Assembly: GCA_030653545.1 (NCBI GenBank)
Contig: JAURZE010000022.1
Coordinates: 372,001-436,000 of the forward strand
Direction: 5' to 3'
From: Nitrospira sp.
GTDB lineage: Bacteria > Nitrospirota > Nitrospiria > Nitrospirales > Nitrospiraceae
DNA length: 64,000 nt
Under the pieces are notes generated by a model. That model saw only the letters and a program-made list of their open reading frames with translations. It did not search any database and was not told the DNA's origin. Position 1 is the stretch's first letter. Each line of letters begins with the position of its first letter. A program made the position numbers and the translations under genes. Below are positions 8,218-16,403 of the stretch, piece by piece.

Positions 8218-9609
8218 ATGCGGAACATCATTATCAGCATCTGTATTATTGGACTCTTCCTTGAACTATCAGGCTTGATCTGGTCAGCCAAGAAAGAGAA
8301 GCCCAGTGAGGGATTTGTCAGACTATCGACCCCACCGGCCCGCAGCATCGAACGCCCGCTCGAGAATGGCTATTTTCTTCTGCTTGGGATGGCCGCGGCA
8401 GGTGGATCGAACCCCGTCCAAACCGGATACGACATCTGGAGTGAGACCGGGGCGCGGCCGACGGAACGTGGCTTTGACTTAGACAAACCGGGACGCACGG
8501 AGCTTCGTCTGCCAATCGCTTATGACCGTGTCGTCCCCGAATGGCATACCAGTGACCCCTTGTCGGAATTCCGAAACAAAGAGGCTTCGTTTCGCTCGTC
8601 AGCGCCGCTCTACGCGCCGCTCGTCACCCGATACGAGCACTTTCTCCGGATGAAGTTTGAAGATTGGGGATATGGACATAGGGGCGCCCCCCGCATTGAG
8701 GAGCTCATAGGCGCCCATCGCCTGTTTGTGGCAATCGGATTCGGTGAAGAAATAAGGACCGGCCTCGATCGACTCACACTGGACGTAGCCAAGTGGCGTA
8801 GCGTCCTACGGGAGGCCCGAACTCTTCCGGTCAAGATACTGGCGTCCGTGATGATCGAGGACGATGTCGAACTCTTATCGCGCATGCTGAGTCAAAGCAC
8901 AGTCGACAAGCACGTGCTGGCTCAAGGGCTCAACTTACTGCAGCCCTTGACGGCAACCGAATACTCACTCCGCTGGCCGATTCAGAATGAATTCATGATG
9001 GGCTATCAACGGAGCCGGACGGAGCCAGTCAATGGGCCGCGGCTTGCTCAGGCCGATCCTCAAGCCCTGGGGGCGATCGCAAGCGTGGCCCATCTGCCAG
9101 CCAACGCATTTCAAAAAGTGGCGCACCCCAGAAGCCTCACGGGATTTGGATTCACCTCTCCCGGCCAACGCACCTGGGACGCCTATTCAAGCTACTACGA
9201 TGCAACGATCAAGGCGGCTGAAACGATCCACAGCCCGCTCCCTCGCCTGCAGGACATCGCGAAACAATCGCCACGGACGTTTCTCGAACGGCTGGCCGAC
9301 CCGATGGAATTCGAGCCGCAATGGGAACCCTTCAGTCAGCACCTGGTTGAAACAGACGCGCGGCTGCGCCTGGTCTCGCTGCAAATCCTCATGCGCAAAC
9401 CCACCGCCACGGTGACCATCCCAACCAGACTGGCGGAAGTCGGCTCGATGTACTTCGACCCCTTCACCGGACTCCCCATGCTTTGGAGCCCAACGCAAAA
9501 GAAACTGTATAGTGTTGGAAAAGACCGCCTCGACGATGGGGGGGATCCAAGCTTCGACATCAGCGTACCGCTTCCGCCTGCCTTCACCGCACCTGCACCC
9601 ACGTCTTAG
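8218..9609 (+). CDS. Membrane-anchored protein of unknown function
   Basis: I do not recognise this 463-residue protein. From ATG 8218 it starts with a short basic head and one hydrophobic helix (residues 4-20, IIISICIIGLFLELSGL), so it is a single-pass or signal-anchored protein with a large soluble domain outside the cytoplasm. The soluble part is rich in Arg, Leu and Pro, has no Cys, and shows no nucleotide-binding or protease motif that I can name. A striking GYFLLLGMAAAGG stretch follows the anchor, and the C-terminus is Pro/Ala-rich. The start is uncertain because the frame continues upstream and the SD (GAGG) is 12 bases away. It is the only plus-strand gene in the first 10 kb and is divergent from btuFCD. 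Confidence 0.6.
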   Translation: MRNIIISICIIGLFLELSGLIWSAKKEKPSEGFVRLSTPPARSIERPLENGYFLLLGMAAAGGSNPVQTGYDIWSETGARPTERGFDLDKPGRTELRLPIAYDRVVPEWHTSDPLSEFRNKEASFRSSAPLYAPLVTRYEHFLRMKFEDWGYGHRGAPRIEELIGAHRLFVAIGFGEEIRTGLDRLTLDVAKWRSVLREARTLPVKILASVMIEDDVELLSRMLSQSTVDKHVLAQGLNLLQPLTATEYSLRWPIQNEFMMGYQRSRTEPVNGPRLAQADPQALGAIASVAHLPANAFQKVAHPRSLTGFGFTSPGQRTWDAYSSYYDATIKAAETIHSPLPRLQDIAKQSPRTFLERLADPMEFEPQWEPFSQHLVETDARLRLVSLQILMRKPTATVTIPTRLAEVGSMYFDPFTGLPMLWSPTQKKLYSVGKDRLDDGGDPSFDISVPLPPAFTAPAPTS

Positions 9610-9652
9610 AGAGCAGCGCGCACCCTTGAGTAAGTGCACCGCATCCACGATT

Positions 9653-9916
9653 TCAACGCCGCTTCTGATACTTGAGCTTGAGGACCAAAATCGCGAGTGT
9701 CAGTATAAACGTGATGGCGTTTGTGACAACGATCGGCCACGCCATCAGATACAAACCGTAGATCAGCCACAGAAAGACTCCGGTTGTAAAGGTCAACAAC
9801 ATCGCAAGCGACATATCATCGGCAGACTTTGTCGTCCAGGTCCGCTGTAGTTGTGGCAAGAACGCGATCGTTGTGAGCGTCCCGGCGACAAATCCGATCC
9901 AATTAGCAGTCTCCAT
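9653..9916 (-). CDS. SemiSWEET-family small sugar transporter
   Basis: An 87-residue membrane protein with three predicted helices, the size of bacterial SemiSWEETs, which dimerise to form a sugar pathway. The PQ-loop motif FLPQLQRTW lies at residues 19-27, just inside the first helix as in the family, followed by KSADDMSLAM and a second and third helix. The C-terminus is short and basic. No neighbouring sugar-metabolism gene suggests a substrate, and some small PQ-loop proteins of this type carry other solutes. It is convergent with the orphan gene at 8218 and probably monocistronic. Confidence 0.85.
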   Translation of the reverse strand: METANWIGFVAGTLTTIAFLPQLQRTWTTKSADDMSLAMLLTFTTGVFLWLIYGLYLMAWPIVVTNAITFILTLAILVLKLKYQKRR

Positions 9917-9968
9917 TCCACCCTTCCTAATCGATTCTCAAGACAACCTCCGGCACCCGGCCAGCCAC

Positions 9969-9998
9969 TTGTCACAGTTCATCCTAATGTGCTAATTT
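9969..9998 (+). promoter_or_regulatory. Possible promoter for rpmB
   Basis: TTGTCA (9969-9974), an 18-base spacer and TAATTT (9993-9998) lie about 45 bases before the rpmB start. Both boxes are imperfect, so this is a candidate only. Confidence 0.4.
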
Positions 9999-10041
9999 AT
10001 CGAGCTAATCATTCGCTCGATCACTCAGAAGGAGCACCACC

Positions 10042-10233
10042 GTGGCATTCACTTGCGATCTCTGTCAGAAAAAACCGAAATCCGGGAACAACGTCAGTCA
10101 CGCGAACAACAAGACCAAGCGGGTATTTAACCCCAATATTCAGACTGTTCGTGCAGTTGTAGACGGAGCGAACAAAAAGATTCGCGTGTGCACCCGTTGC
10201 CTCCGCTCAGGACTGGTCAAGAAGGCCGTCTAG
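10042..10233 (+). CDS. rpmB: 50S ribosomal protein L28
   Basis: Structural protein of the large ribosomal subunit. The 63-residue product has the L28 signature [19 protein letters not shown] and the later [15 protein letters not shown]. It carries two CxxC pairs (CDLC at 5-8 and CTRC at about 51-54), so it is the zinc-binding C+ paralog type. The GTG start at 10042 has the strong SD AGAAGGAG seven to eight bases upstream. It stands alone on the plus strand, without rpmG beside it. Confidence 0.95.
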   Translation: MAFTCDLCQKKPKSGNNVSHANNKTKRVFNPNIQTVRAVVDGANKKIRVCTRCLRSGLVKKAV

Positions 10234-10259
10234 GTCCCTTCTCCGCTCCCATTCAATCC

Positions 10260-10574
10260 TCACGGCATTGAGAGCAACACTCGGCCTCCACGCTCTGTCA
10301 GCTTGATTGCCCGTGGGTCATCAGCTGACAGCGTGAGAGTCCTGCTGCCGTCTTTGCTCGTCAAGACAAGGCCCACTTCACCATTGGCGTCCAACCCAAG
10401 TCCGGCTCTGGCTTTCCCCGCCTGATCCAACAATAAGAACTCTTCGGCATTCACACCGTTTGCCTTCTGCGCATGAACGGTCCTGCCGGAAACTAACTGA
10501 TCACTCAACACGCCACCGACGATACCACCCAAAAATGCAGCCATCACGATCACCAGGGGTTGCCCCATCTTCAT
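10260..10574 (-). CDS. Small membrane-anchored protein of unknown function
   Basis: A 104-residue protein with an N-terminal hydrophobic helix (about residues 7-24, rich in Gly and Val), then a soluble part with a repeating pattern in which LLDQAGKARAGLGLDANGEV is followed by GLVLTSKDGSRTLTLSADD. Alternating short strands of this kind occur in many uncharacterised bacterial proteins that read like a small beta-solenoid or sheet. The ATG at 10574 follows GGAGG with good spacing. It is convergent with rpmB. The translation is solid, the function unknown. Confidence 0.7.
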   Translation of the reverse strand: MKMGQPLVIVMAAFLGGIVGGVLSDQLVSGRTVHAQKANGVNAEEFLLLDQAGKARAGLGLDANGEVGLVLTSKDGSRTLTLSADDPRAIKLTERGGRVLLSMP

Positions 10575-10663
10575 GTCCCGTCCCTCCTACATAACTCGTG
10601 TGCATTCTGATGCGCTTCATAAAGAGGACACTGCCTGTTTCATCACGACACCTTCATGAAAAA

Positions 10664-10701
10664 CAAAAAAAGACTTGGAAGCGCATGCCGTCCAAGTCTT
10701 T
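10664..10701 (-). terminator. Intrinsic terminator after tRNA-Gly
   Basis: On the minus strand AGACTTGGA (10691-10699) pairs with TCCAAGTCT (10671-10679) over an 11-base loop, with flanking A-U pairs and a run of seven U and more U-rich sequence after it. It lies 30 bases past the tRNA-Gly 3' end and probably ends the ndk-to-tRNA transcript. Confidence 0.85.
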
Positions 10702-10728
10702 AAGTTCTCACGTGTGACGTCTTAATGT

Positions 10729-10803
10729 TGGAGCGGGCGATGGGATTTGAACCCACGACAACTTGCTTGGGAAGCAAGGACTCTACCACTGAGCTACGCC
10801 CGC
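10729..10803 (-). tRNA. tRNA-Gly, anticodon CCC
   Basis: A full cloverleaf is visible on the minus strand: acceptor GCGGGCG pairing with CGCCCGC, D-arm with TAGCTCAGTGGTAGAG, anticodon stem CTTGC/GCAAG with loop TTCCCAA giving anticodon CCC, T-arm with GGGTTTGAACCC, discriminator U and an encoded CCA (10729-10731). It reads GGG glycine codons. It lies 52 bases after tyrS on the same strand and may be cut out of the same transcript. Confidence 0.96.
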
Positions 10804-10855
10804 TCGCTGTGGTGCATCCTACGCGGGCGACGATTCCAAGTCAAGAAAGGCCACC

Positions 10856-12067
10856 CTACTTGGCCCGTTCCACCAAGGCGAACTTTCGCCGGCCGATTTT
10901 CATTTGATACTGGCGGCCGGCATCGAGCACGACCACCGCATTGGCATCGCTCTGTTTCTTCTGATCGAACTCCACACCGCCCTGAATCACCAGCCGCCGG
11001 GCCTCGCTCTTACTCGTTACCAGACCCGTTTTGGCCACTAGATCAACCAGCCCGATCGACTGGCCGTCCTTGAGATCCTGATCAGTCAAAACTAATCGAA
11101 CATCCGGCTCGTCCGGAAACTCCCGCTCGGAAAACTTGTGCTGAAAAGCGTCCCTCGCCTGCTTCCCCGCTTCTTCTCCATGATAACGGGCCACAAGGAG
11201 TTCCGCCAACGACTGCTTGGCTTCCATCGGATGGAGCGTCTTCACCCGCGCAAGATCTTCCGTGGTCAACAATTCATAGTACCGCAGCATCAACGTATCG
11301 CTGATCGACATCACCTTGCCGAACATGTCTTCAGGCTTATCTTCAAGCGCGATATAGTTACCGACACTCTTACTCATCTTCTTGATGCCGTCGGTCCCTT
11401 CAAGGAGCGGCATCGTGATGACCACCTGCGACTCCTGCCCGAAATCGCGCTGCAGCTCCCGTCCGACCAACAAATTAAACTTCTGGTCGGTCCCGCCCAG
11501 CTCCACATCCGCCTTCATTGCAACCGAATCGTAGCCCTGCACCAGCGGGTAGAGAAATTCATGGACACTGATCGGCTTCTGCTCGTGAAAGCGCTTGTGA
11601 AAATCGTCCCGCTCCATCATCCGCGCCACGCGATAGTGCGCCGCCAGTTGAATCAAGCCTTCGGCCGCCATCGCACCCATCCAGGTACTATTGAACTCGA
11701 TGACGGTCTTCTGCGGATCGAGGATCTTAAAAATCTGTCGCTGGTAGGTCTTGGCGTTCTCCTGCACCTGCTCCTTCGTCAATGCGCGGCGGGTTTCCGA
11801 CACGCCGGTGGGATCGCCGATCATGCCGGTGAAATCACCGATCAGGAACAGCACCTGATGCCCGAGATCCTGAAAATGCTTCAGCTTGTGGATCAAGACG
11901 GTATGACCGAGGTGCAGATCAGGCGCAGTCGGATCGAATCCCGCCTTCACGCGAAGCGGACGATTCTCTTTCAACGAGCGCGTCAGTTTAGCCTCCAGCT
12001 CCGTACGCTGAATGACCTCCACGGTCCCCCGCAGAATGAGATCAAGCTGCCGATTCAAATCACTCAT
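10856..12067 (-). CDS. tyrS: Tyrosyl-tRNA synthetase
   Basis: Charges tRNA-Tyr with tyrosine. The 403-residue protein is a class I synthetase: the HIGH-like motif HLGH is at residues 52-55 within [11 protein letters not shown], and KMSKS is at 230-234 in [11 protein letters not shown]. The C-terminal S4 RNA-binding domain spans about 340-403, with [14 protein letters not shown]. The family is the TyrZ-like branch, in which HLGH replaces HIGH. The start ATG at 12067 overlaps the stop of the comEA-like gene as ATGA, so it lies in the ndk operon. tRNA-Gly follows downstream; no tRNA-Tyr or T-box leader was seen. Confidence 0.96.
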   Translation of the reverse strand: MSDLNRQLDLILRGTVEVIQRTELEAKLTRSLKENRPLRVKAGFDPTAPDLHLGHTVLIHKLKHFQDLGHQVLFLIGDFTGMIGDPTGVSETRRALTKEQVQENAKTYQRQIFKILDPQKTVIEFNSTWMGAMAAEGLIQLAAHYRVARMMERDDFHKRFHEQKPISVHEFLYPLVQGYDSVAMKADVELGGTDQKFNLLVGRELQRDFGQESQVVITMPLLEGTDGIKKMSKSVGNYIALEDKPEDMFGKVMSISDTLMLRYYELLTTEDLARVKTLHPMEAKQSLAELLVARYHGEEAGKQARDAFQHKFSEREFPDEPDVRLVLTDQDLKDGQSIGLVDLVAKTGLVTSKSEARRLVIQGGVEFDQKKQSDANAVVVLDAGRQYQMKIGRRKFALVERAK

Positions 12068-12522
12068 ACCGGCCCCTTCTTTCCCTGATCCTGCGTAACA
12101 GGCCTCACCACGGTTACAAATGGCTTCAGTTGGTCCAACTTCTTCGCTCCAATCCCTTTCACCGCCCGCAGATCCTCGACCGCGTGAAAATGCCCGACAG
12201 ATTTCCGATAATCCATAATCCGTTTGGCCAACACAGGACCGACGCCGGGAAGCTGATCGAAGTCGGTTACAGTCGCACTGTTCAGGTCAACCGGTTTCGG
12301 CTTGTTCGACAACCTGCGCGCCTCACTCACCTCGGCAGATGAAATCATAGAATCAACTGCCGTGGCCGTGGTGATCGATGGATTCTCTGATGACAACGAG
12401 GCCGCATGGGTCACCGCAGGGCGCTGCATCGTTTGGGGGACCTGCCAACCGACCCACAACACGACACCCATCGTGAGCGCCAACATGCCCAGCTTGATGA
12501 GAAGCGACTGGAGGACGCTCAT
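12064..12522 (-). CDS. ComEA-like helix-hairpin-helix DNA-binding protein
   Basis: A 152-residue protein with an N-terminal membrane anchor (about residues 7-27), a low-complexity Ser/Thr linker and a C-terminal pair of helix-hairpin-helix motifs (about 78-138): [20 protein letters not shown] and later [17 protein letters not shown]. This is the architecture of ComEA, the DNA receptor that passes DNA to the ComEC channel during transformation; comEC itself is at 45345. A basic tail ends the protein. It overlaps lpdA and tyrS by 4 bases on each side, an unusual place for a competence gene, so a general DNA-binding role cannot be ruled out. Confidence 0.85.
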   Translation of the reverse strand: MSVLQSLLIKLGMLALTMGVVLWVGWQVPQTMQRPAVTHAASLSSENPSITTATAVDSMISSAEVSEARRLSNKPKPVDLNSATVTDFDQLPGVGPVLAKRIMDYRKSVGHFHAVEDLRAVKGIGAKKLDQLKPFVTVVRPVTQDQGKKGPV

Positions 12523-13940
12523 AATTTCTTCTTCATCTGGTGAATCGCACAGCCTTCAGCGTCCTCGACCGCCTCGAGGAAACCTTCCGCGAGTGTCGGA
12601 TGGGCATGAATCATATGGGCGATCTGCGAAACTGTGGCGCCGGTTTCCATCGCCAATGCCGCTTCGTGAATGAGGTCGGCCGCATGGGCTCCCACAATGT
12701 GCGCACCGAGTAACTTACCTGTTGCCGTGTCCGCGATCACTTTGAACAATCCCGTAAGATCGCCGGTTGCCTGGGCCTTACCCAGCGCCGCATAGCGGAA
12801 ACGTCCCACCTTGACGGCCTGCTCTGGATCCTGACCGGCAGCTTGCGCCTGTTCGCGAGCCTGTCGCTCCGTCAACCCGACCCGACCGACTTCCGGCAAG
12901 GTGAAGATACCGGCAGGAATGACCTCGTAGCGAATCTTTGTCGGATGCCCCATGATGTTTTCAACGGCGACTTTCCCTTGCGCTGACGCCACGTGAGCCA
13001 GCATGGCCTTTCCGACCACATCGCCGATCGCGTAGACGCCGGGCACGTTCGTCTCCATCCTGTCATCGACGAGAATCTCGCCTCGCTTACCCAGCGCAAC
13101 GCCGGCTGCCTCCGCCCCGATGTCGCGGGATTGAAACCCGCGTCCGATCGAGACAAGGAGCATCTCCGCTTCAACCGTGCTGCCTTCTTTCAGCTGTGCA
13201 GTGACTATCCCCTCACGCACCTGCGCCTCTTGAATCGTCGTTCCCGTCCTGACATCGACGCCGCGTTTTTTGAGCTCGCGCGCCATCAGCACGGAGACCT
13301 CTTCATCTTCCAGTGGAAGCACGGCCGCTTGCAGCTCGACCATGGTCACCTGCGTGCCCAGGCCGCTGAAGAGCGAGGCACACTCGCACCCCTCGACCCC
13401 GGCGCCGAGAATGATCATCCGCGGCGGAGCCGACTCCAGATCAAGCGCCTGCTTGCTGGTAATAATGGTATTTTCGTCGACAGGAAATTGCGCCAACTGC
13501 GGCCAGGACGATCCCGTGGCAATCAGGATCGCATCCGCCTGCACTTGCCGCTGTGCCCCGTCCTTCGCGGTCACCGTGATCGTGCGCGCATCGACCAACG
13601 CGCCGCGCCCGTCGACCACCTCGATCTTCCAGGCGTTGAACAACGTGGCGATGCCTTTGACCAGCGACGCCACCACCTTGTTCTTCCTGGCTACCATGCG
13701 GGCCAGATCGTAGCGGGGCGAACCGGACAACAGAATGCCGAGATCCTCGGCTTTTTTGAGCTTATCGCCGAGTTCGATGACGGAAAGGAGGGCCTTGCTG
13801 GGGATACAGCCCCAATTCAAACACACACCGCCGAGCGCCTGTTGCTCGATGACCGTGACCCGTGCGCCCAATTGGGCCGCGCGAATCGCCGCCACGTACC
13901 CGCCAGGCCCGGCTCCCAGAATCGCGATGTGTTTCGACAT
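12519..13940 (-). CDS. lpdA: Dihydrolipoyl dehydrogenase
   Basis: FAD enzyme that reoxidises dihydrolipoyl groups with NAD+, the E3 component of 2-oxoacid dehydrogenases and the L-protein of the glycine cleavage system. The 473-residue product has the FAD Rossmann motif GAGPGGYVAA (9-18), the redox-active pair C40 and C45 in GGVCLNWGCIPSK, the NAD-binding GAGVEGCECA near 185, and the C-terminal HAHPTLAEG with the active-site His. gcvH lies 9 bases upstream, so it probably serves GcvH, though no gcvP or gcvT is in the window. The stop overlaps the comEA-like gene by 4 bases. Confidence 0.95.
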   Translation of the reverse strand: MSKHIAILGAGPGGYVAAIRAAQLGARVTVIEQQALGGVCLNWGCIPSKALLSVIELGDKLKKAEDLGILLSGSPRYDLARMVARKNKVVASLVKGIATLFNAWKIEVVDGRGALVDARTITVTAKDGAQRQVQADAILIATGSSWPQLAQFPVDENTIITSKQALDLESAPPRMIILGAGVEGCECASLFSGLGTQVTMVELQAAVLPLEDEEVSVLMARELKKRGVDVRTGTTIQEAQVREGIVTAQLKEGSTVEAEMLLVSIGRGFQSRDIGAEAAGVALGKRGEILVDDRMETNVPGVYAIGDVVGKAMLAHVASAQGKVAVENIMGHPTKIRYEVIPAGIFTLPEVGRVGLTERQAREQAQAAGQDPEQAVKVGRFRYAALGKAQATGDLTGLFKVIADTATGKLLGAHIVGAHAADLIHEAALAMETGATVSQIAHMIHAHPTLAEGFLEAVEDAEGCAIHQMKKKL

Positions 13941-13949
13941 AGAAAAGCG

Positions 13950-14336
13950 TTAGTGTTTCTGACTGGCGAGAAAGGCCTCGTATTGCGCGGCCGTCATGAG
14001 CTGATCCACTTCTCCAGGATTCGAGAGATCAATCACGGCGATCCAGCCCTTGCCATAGGGATCGGAGTTAACGACTTCAGGGTGATCCTTCAGATCAGCG
14101 TTGATCTTCGAGACCGTGCCGCTGACCGGCACGTAAATGGTCGAGGTCGTTTTTGTGGACTCCACTTCGCCGATCTGCTGCCCGGCTGTCACGACGGCGC
14201 CGACTTTCGGCAGGTCGAGAAACACAATATCCCCCAGGGCATCCTGGGCGAAGTGACTGATACCCACCGTCGCTTGCTTCCCGTTGAGACGCACCCATTC
14301 ATGTTCTTTGTGATACCGCAAGTCGCTGGGAATCAT
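13950..14336 (-). CDS. gcvH: Glycine cleavage system H protein
   Basis: Lipoyl carrier that shuttles the aminomethyl group between glycine-cleavage enzymes. At 128 residues it is the usual size. The lipoyl-lysine is K62 in VESTKTTSTI; other landmarks are EHEWVRLNG near the N-terminus, FAQDALGDIVFLDLP, and NSDPYGKGWI near the end. The frame is open upstream to 14399, but the ATG at 14336 has GGAG at a good distance and matches the family start. It lies between the lipoprotein gene and lpdA in the ndk operon. The rest of the cleavage system is elsewhere or absent. Confidence 0.95.
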   Translation of the reverse strand: MIPSDLRYHKEHEWVRLNGKQATVGISHFAQDALGDIVFLDLPKVGAVVTAGQQIGEVESTKTTSTIYVPVSGTVSKINADLKDHPEVVNSDPYGKGWIAVIDLSNPGEVDQLMTAAQYEAFLASQKH

Positions 14337-14411
14337 AGAGTCTCCATCATAATCAAGTGAAGAAACGCCAGAGGAAAGACGCCGGATCGTAGTGGTCAAC
14401 AGCCTGATTTG

Positions 14412-15845
14412 TCAAGGAAGATTGCCCGTACTCCAAGGCAGCAATAAGAGATTACCTTCCCCTCGTTCCCGGGAGACTTCCCCAAGTCCTTCGGTCCACT
14501 CGACGAGCGGTGTCGTACCCGGAACCGTCACGGGCCGAACCAGCCAGAGTCGATCGGACGAACCCACCTGCTGAGCGAACTGTTCCAAGAATGCTGAACT
14601 GTGTGCGTCCTCCACACGAATGGCAAGTTCACTCCCACTCCGTTGGAGCAAGTCGTTGAGATCCTCGCCGTGTTGCTCCAACCCGGCCAACGGCTCACTG
14701 ACCGTTCTTCCGTGAACCTCAATCAACAGGCGCCCGGCCGGCTTGGCCTCACGAATCATCTTTCTGATACGCGCAGCCATCGTGGCATAGCCTCTAGCCT
14801 TCCAGCCCACCCATCGCCAATAGATCGCTTCCCGGTCGTACGCCATCGCCTCTCCGCCAACCACGTCACCCAACAGTTGCTGCGGCGTGAGAGTCAGACC
14901 AAAGGCCAAGTCAAACCGCTGGAAGGATCCTTCAGTAAAGTCTTGCGCAAAGCCCTGCCGGTCTCTTGCCCTCACAAAGATCCCGTCGCAACCGGCTCGC
15001 ACCAGCATCGTCACCCGGTCTTCAACGGCAGCCTGATAGTCAGGGTGCAAGAGATCAGGCAGCGGCGAAGAGAATCCGGCTGACTCATAGCCATTGACGG
15101 CATCGCCCTGCTTTGCAAAGGACTGAGTCAGCCACTCCGGCCTGAGAGCGATACCTCGCCCGTGATGAAGATCCAGTGCGCCCCATACCGAGAGACCGGC
15201 AAGATGCGCCGCACCGACAAACGCCTGCACCGCTTCCGAGTTCCTCTCCTTGCTCCAGTCAGAACCGGCCGGATCCAGCAGCACCGTCGTGACACCGCTC
15301 TTCAGCAATGCCTGCAACCACGCCACCCACGCCGATACCGGAGGGAGCTGGGACAGAGGGAGCCCCACAGCAATCTGACGCACGACTGTGACAGGAGGCC
15401 CGCCTGGAATCTGGCGCAACTGATCAAGCCGATCCAACGCCTGTTGCTGGTAGAGCTGAGTCTGAGAATCGCGTCCTACGTCACCCGTAGCAAGGACGCG
15501 GTATTCGGCCATTGCCGCACGATACTCTCCCATCTGCTCATAGGAACGGCCGAGCCACCAGCGGGCCTCTGCCAGCCGCGGCGCTCCGGCCGCCGTCGAA
15601 TCGACAAATCGCCGGAAGAACAATGCCGCCGTGGGATACCGCTCCTGCACGAACGCCCGATGGGCCTCACGCAGCAAGCTCAATTGCGCATCGCGCGCCG
15701 GATCGGCGTGACTCTGGTCAAGAGGGGTTGATGGGGAAGGAACGGGAACGAATCGCGGGCTACAGGCACACAACAGTGCGAGAGACAGCGTCAACACTGC
15801 CCCTCGCACGAGTTGTTGTCCAGAAGTGAAGGGCAAAGAACCCAT
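14412..15845 (-). CDS. Lipoprotein with TPR-like N-domain and barrel-like C-domain
   Basis: A 477-residue exported protein. From ATG 15845 it has a lipoprotein signal peptide with lipobox LLCAC (Cys near residue 28). Residues about 50-130 read like tandem TPR helices, as in BamD/YfiO-type proteins: AHRAFVQERYPTAALFFRR and SYEQMGEYRAAMAEYRVL. The larger C-terminal part (about 165-440) alternates strands and helices, with SGVTTVLLDPAG, GLSVWGALDLHHG, AGCDGIFVRA and GRLLIEVHG, resembling a TIM barrel of the kind found in PgaB-type glycosidase or deacetylase domains. No catalytic residues can be named with certainty. The frame runs further upstream through ndk, which is not plausible as coding. 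Function unknown; a polysaccharide role is a guess. Confidence 0.65.
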   Translation of the reverse strand: MGSLPFTSGQQLVRGAVLTLSLALLCACSPRFVPVPSPSTPLDQSHADPARDAQLSLLREAHRAFVQERYPTAALFFRRFVDSTAAGAPRLAEARWWLGRSYEQMGEYRAAMAEYRVLATGDVGRDSQTQLYQQQALDRLDQLRQIPGGPPVTVVRQIAVGLPLSQLPPVSAWVAWLQALLKSGVTTVLLDPAGSDWSKERNSEAVQAFVGAAHLAGLSVWGALDLHHGRGIALRPEWLTQSFAKQGDAVNGYESAGFSSPLPDLLHPDYQAAVEDRVTMLVRAGCDGIFVRARDRQGFAQDFTEGSFQRFDLAFGLTLTPQQLLGDVVGGEAMAYDREAIYWRWVGWKARGYATMAARIRKMIREAKPAGRLLIEVHGRTVSEPLAGLEQHGEDLNDLLQRSGSELAIRVEDAHSSAFLEQFAQQVGSSDRLWLVRPVTVPGTTPLVEWTEGLGEVSRERGEGNLLLLPWSTGNLP

Positions 15846-15864
15846 CGCCCTCCGAGAAAATAAA

Positions 15865-16284
15865 CTAACTAAAGATTTCCATGCCTGGAAAGAAATAGGC
15901 GGTTTCGAATGCCGCGGTCTCAGGCGAATCGGATCCATGCACGGCATTGAATTCGATATTCGCACCATGCGCCTTGCGAATCGTATTCGCGTCAGCCTTG
16001 GCAGGATCGGTCGCACCCATCAGCTCCCGGTTCTTCTTGATGGCATTGTCGCCCTGCAACACGATCACGACCGCCGGACCGGACGACATAAAGGTGCAGA
16101 GGCTATCGAAGAACGGGCGCGCCTTATGAACAGCGTAGAAACCTTCCGCAACCGGCTTCGACATCTGCATCAGCTTCATGGCCACCGGCTTCAACCCCGC
16201 CTTTTCGTAGCGGTTGATGATGTCCCCGACGGCATTCTTCTTCACGGCATCAGGCTTGATAATCGCTAACGTACGTTCACTCAT
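15865..16284 (-). CDS. ndk: Nucleoside diphosphate kinase
   Basis: Exchanges the terminal phosphate between nucleoside di- and triphosphates. The 139-residue length is standard. The phosphohistidine is H116 in NAVHGSDS, with the start [12 protein letters not shown] and the nucleotide-binding [15 protein letters not shown] intact. It is the first gene after a near-consensus promoter (16338-16366) with a 5' leader of about 45 bases, and heads the run that continues through the lipoprotein, gcvH, lpdA, the comEA-like gene and tyrS. The start ATG at 16284 has GGAG some 10 bases upstream. Confidence 0.97.
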   Translation of the reverse strand: MSERTLAIIKPDAVKKNAVGDIINRYEKAGLKPVAMKLMQMSKPVAEGFYAVHKARPFFDSLCTFMSSGPAVVIVLQGDNAIKKNRELMGATDPAKADANTIRKAHGANIEFNAVHGSDSPETAAFETAYFFPGMEIFS

Positions 16285-16337
16285 TGTGGCTCCGATTTCT
16301 CCAGAAAGTTAAAGGATACATTGAACAGCGCTGGCGC

Positions 16338-16366
16338 ATTATAAGTGGCTGATAACGGGCTTGCAA
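16338..16366 (-). promoter_or_regulatory. Strong sigma-70-type promoter before ndk
   Basis: Minus strand shows -35 TTGCAA (16361-16366), a 17-base spacer and a perfect -10 TATAAT (16338-16343), about 50 bases before the ndk start. Likely drives the ndk-to-tRNA-Gly operon. Confidence 0.8.
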
Positions 16367-16403
16367 CTGGCTAAACCATCGACAATCAGCTTGGAGAGAC
16401 GTC

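Noticed and set aside
11138-12088. 316-codon open frame on the plus strand
   Set aside because: Antisense to tyrS; no family resemblance.
12993-14360. 455-codon open frame on the plus strand
   Set aside because: Antisense to lpdA and gcvH, both of which have full family motifs; composition is Arg/His-rich and no SD fits.
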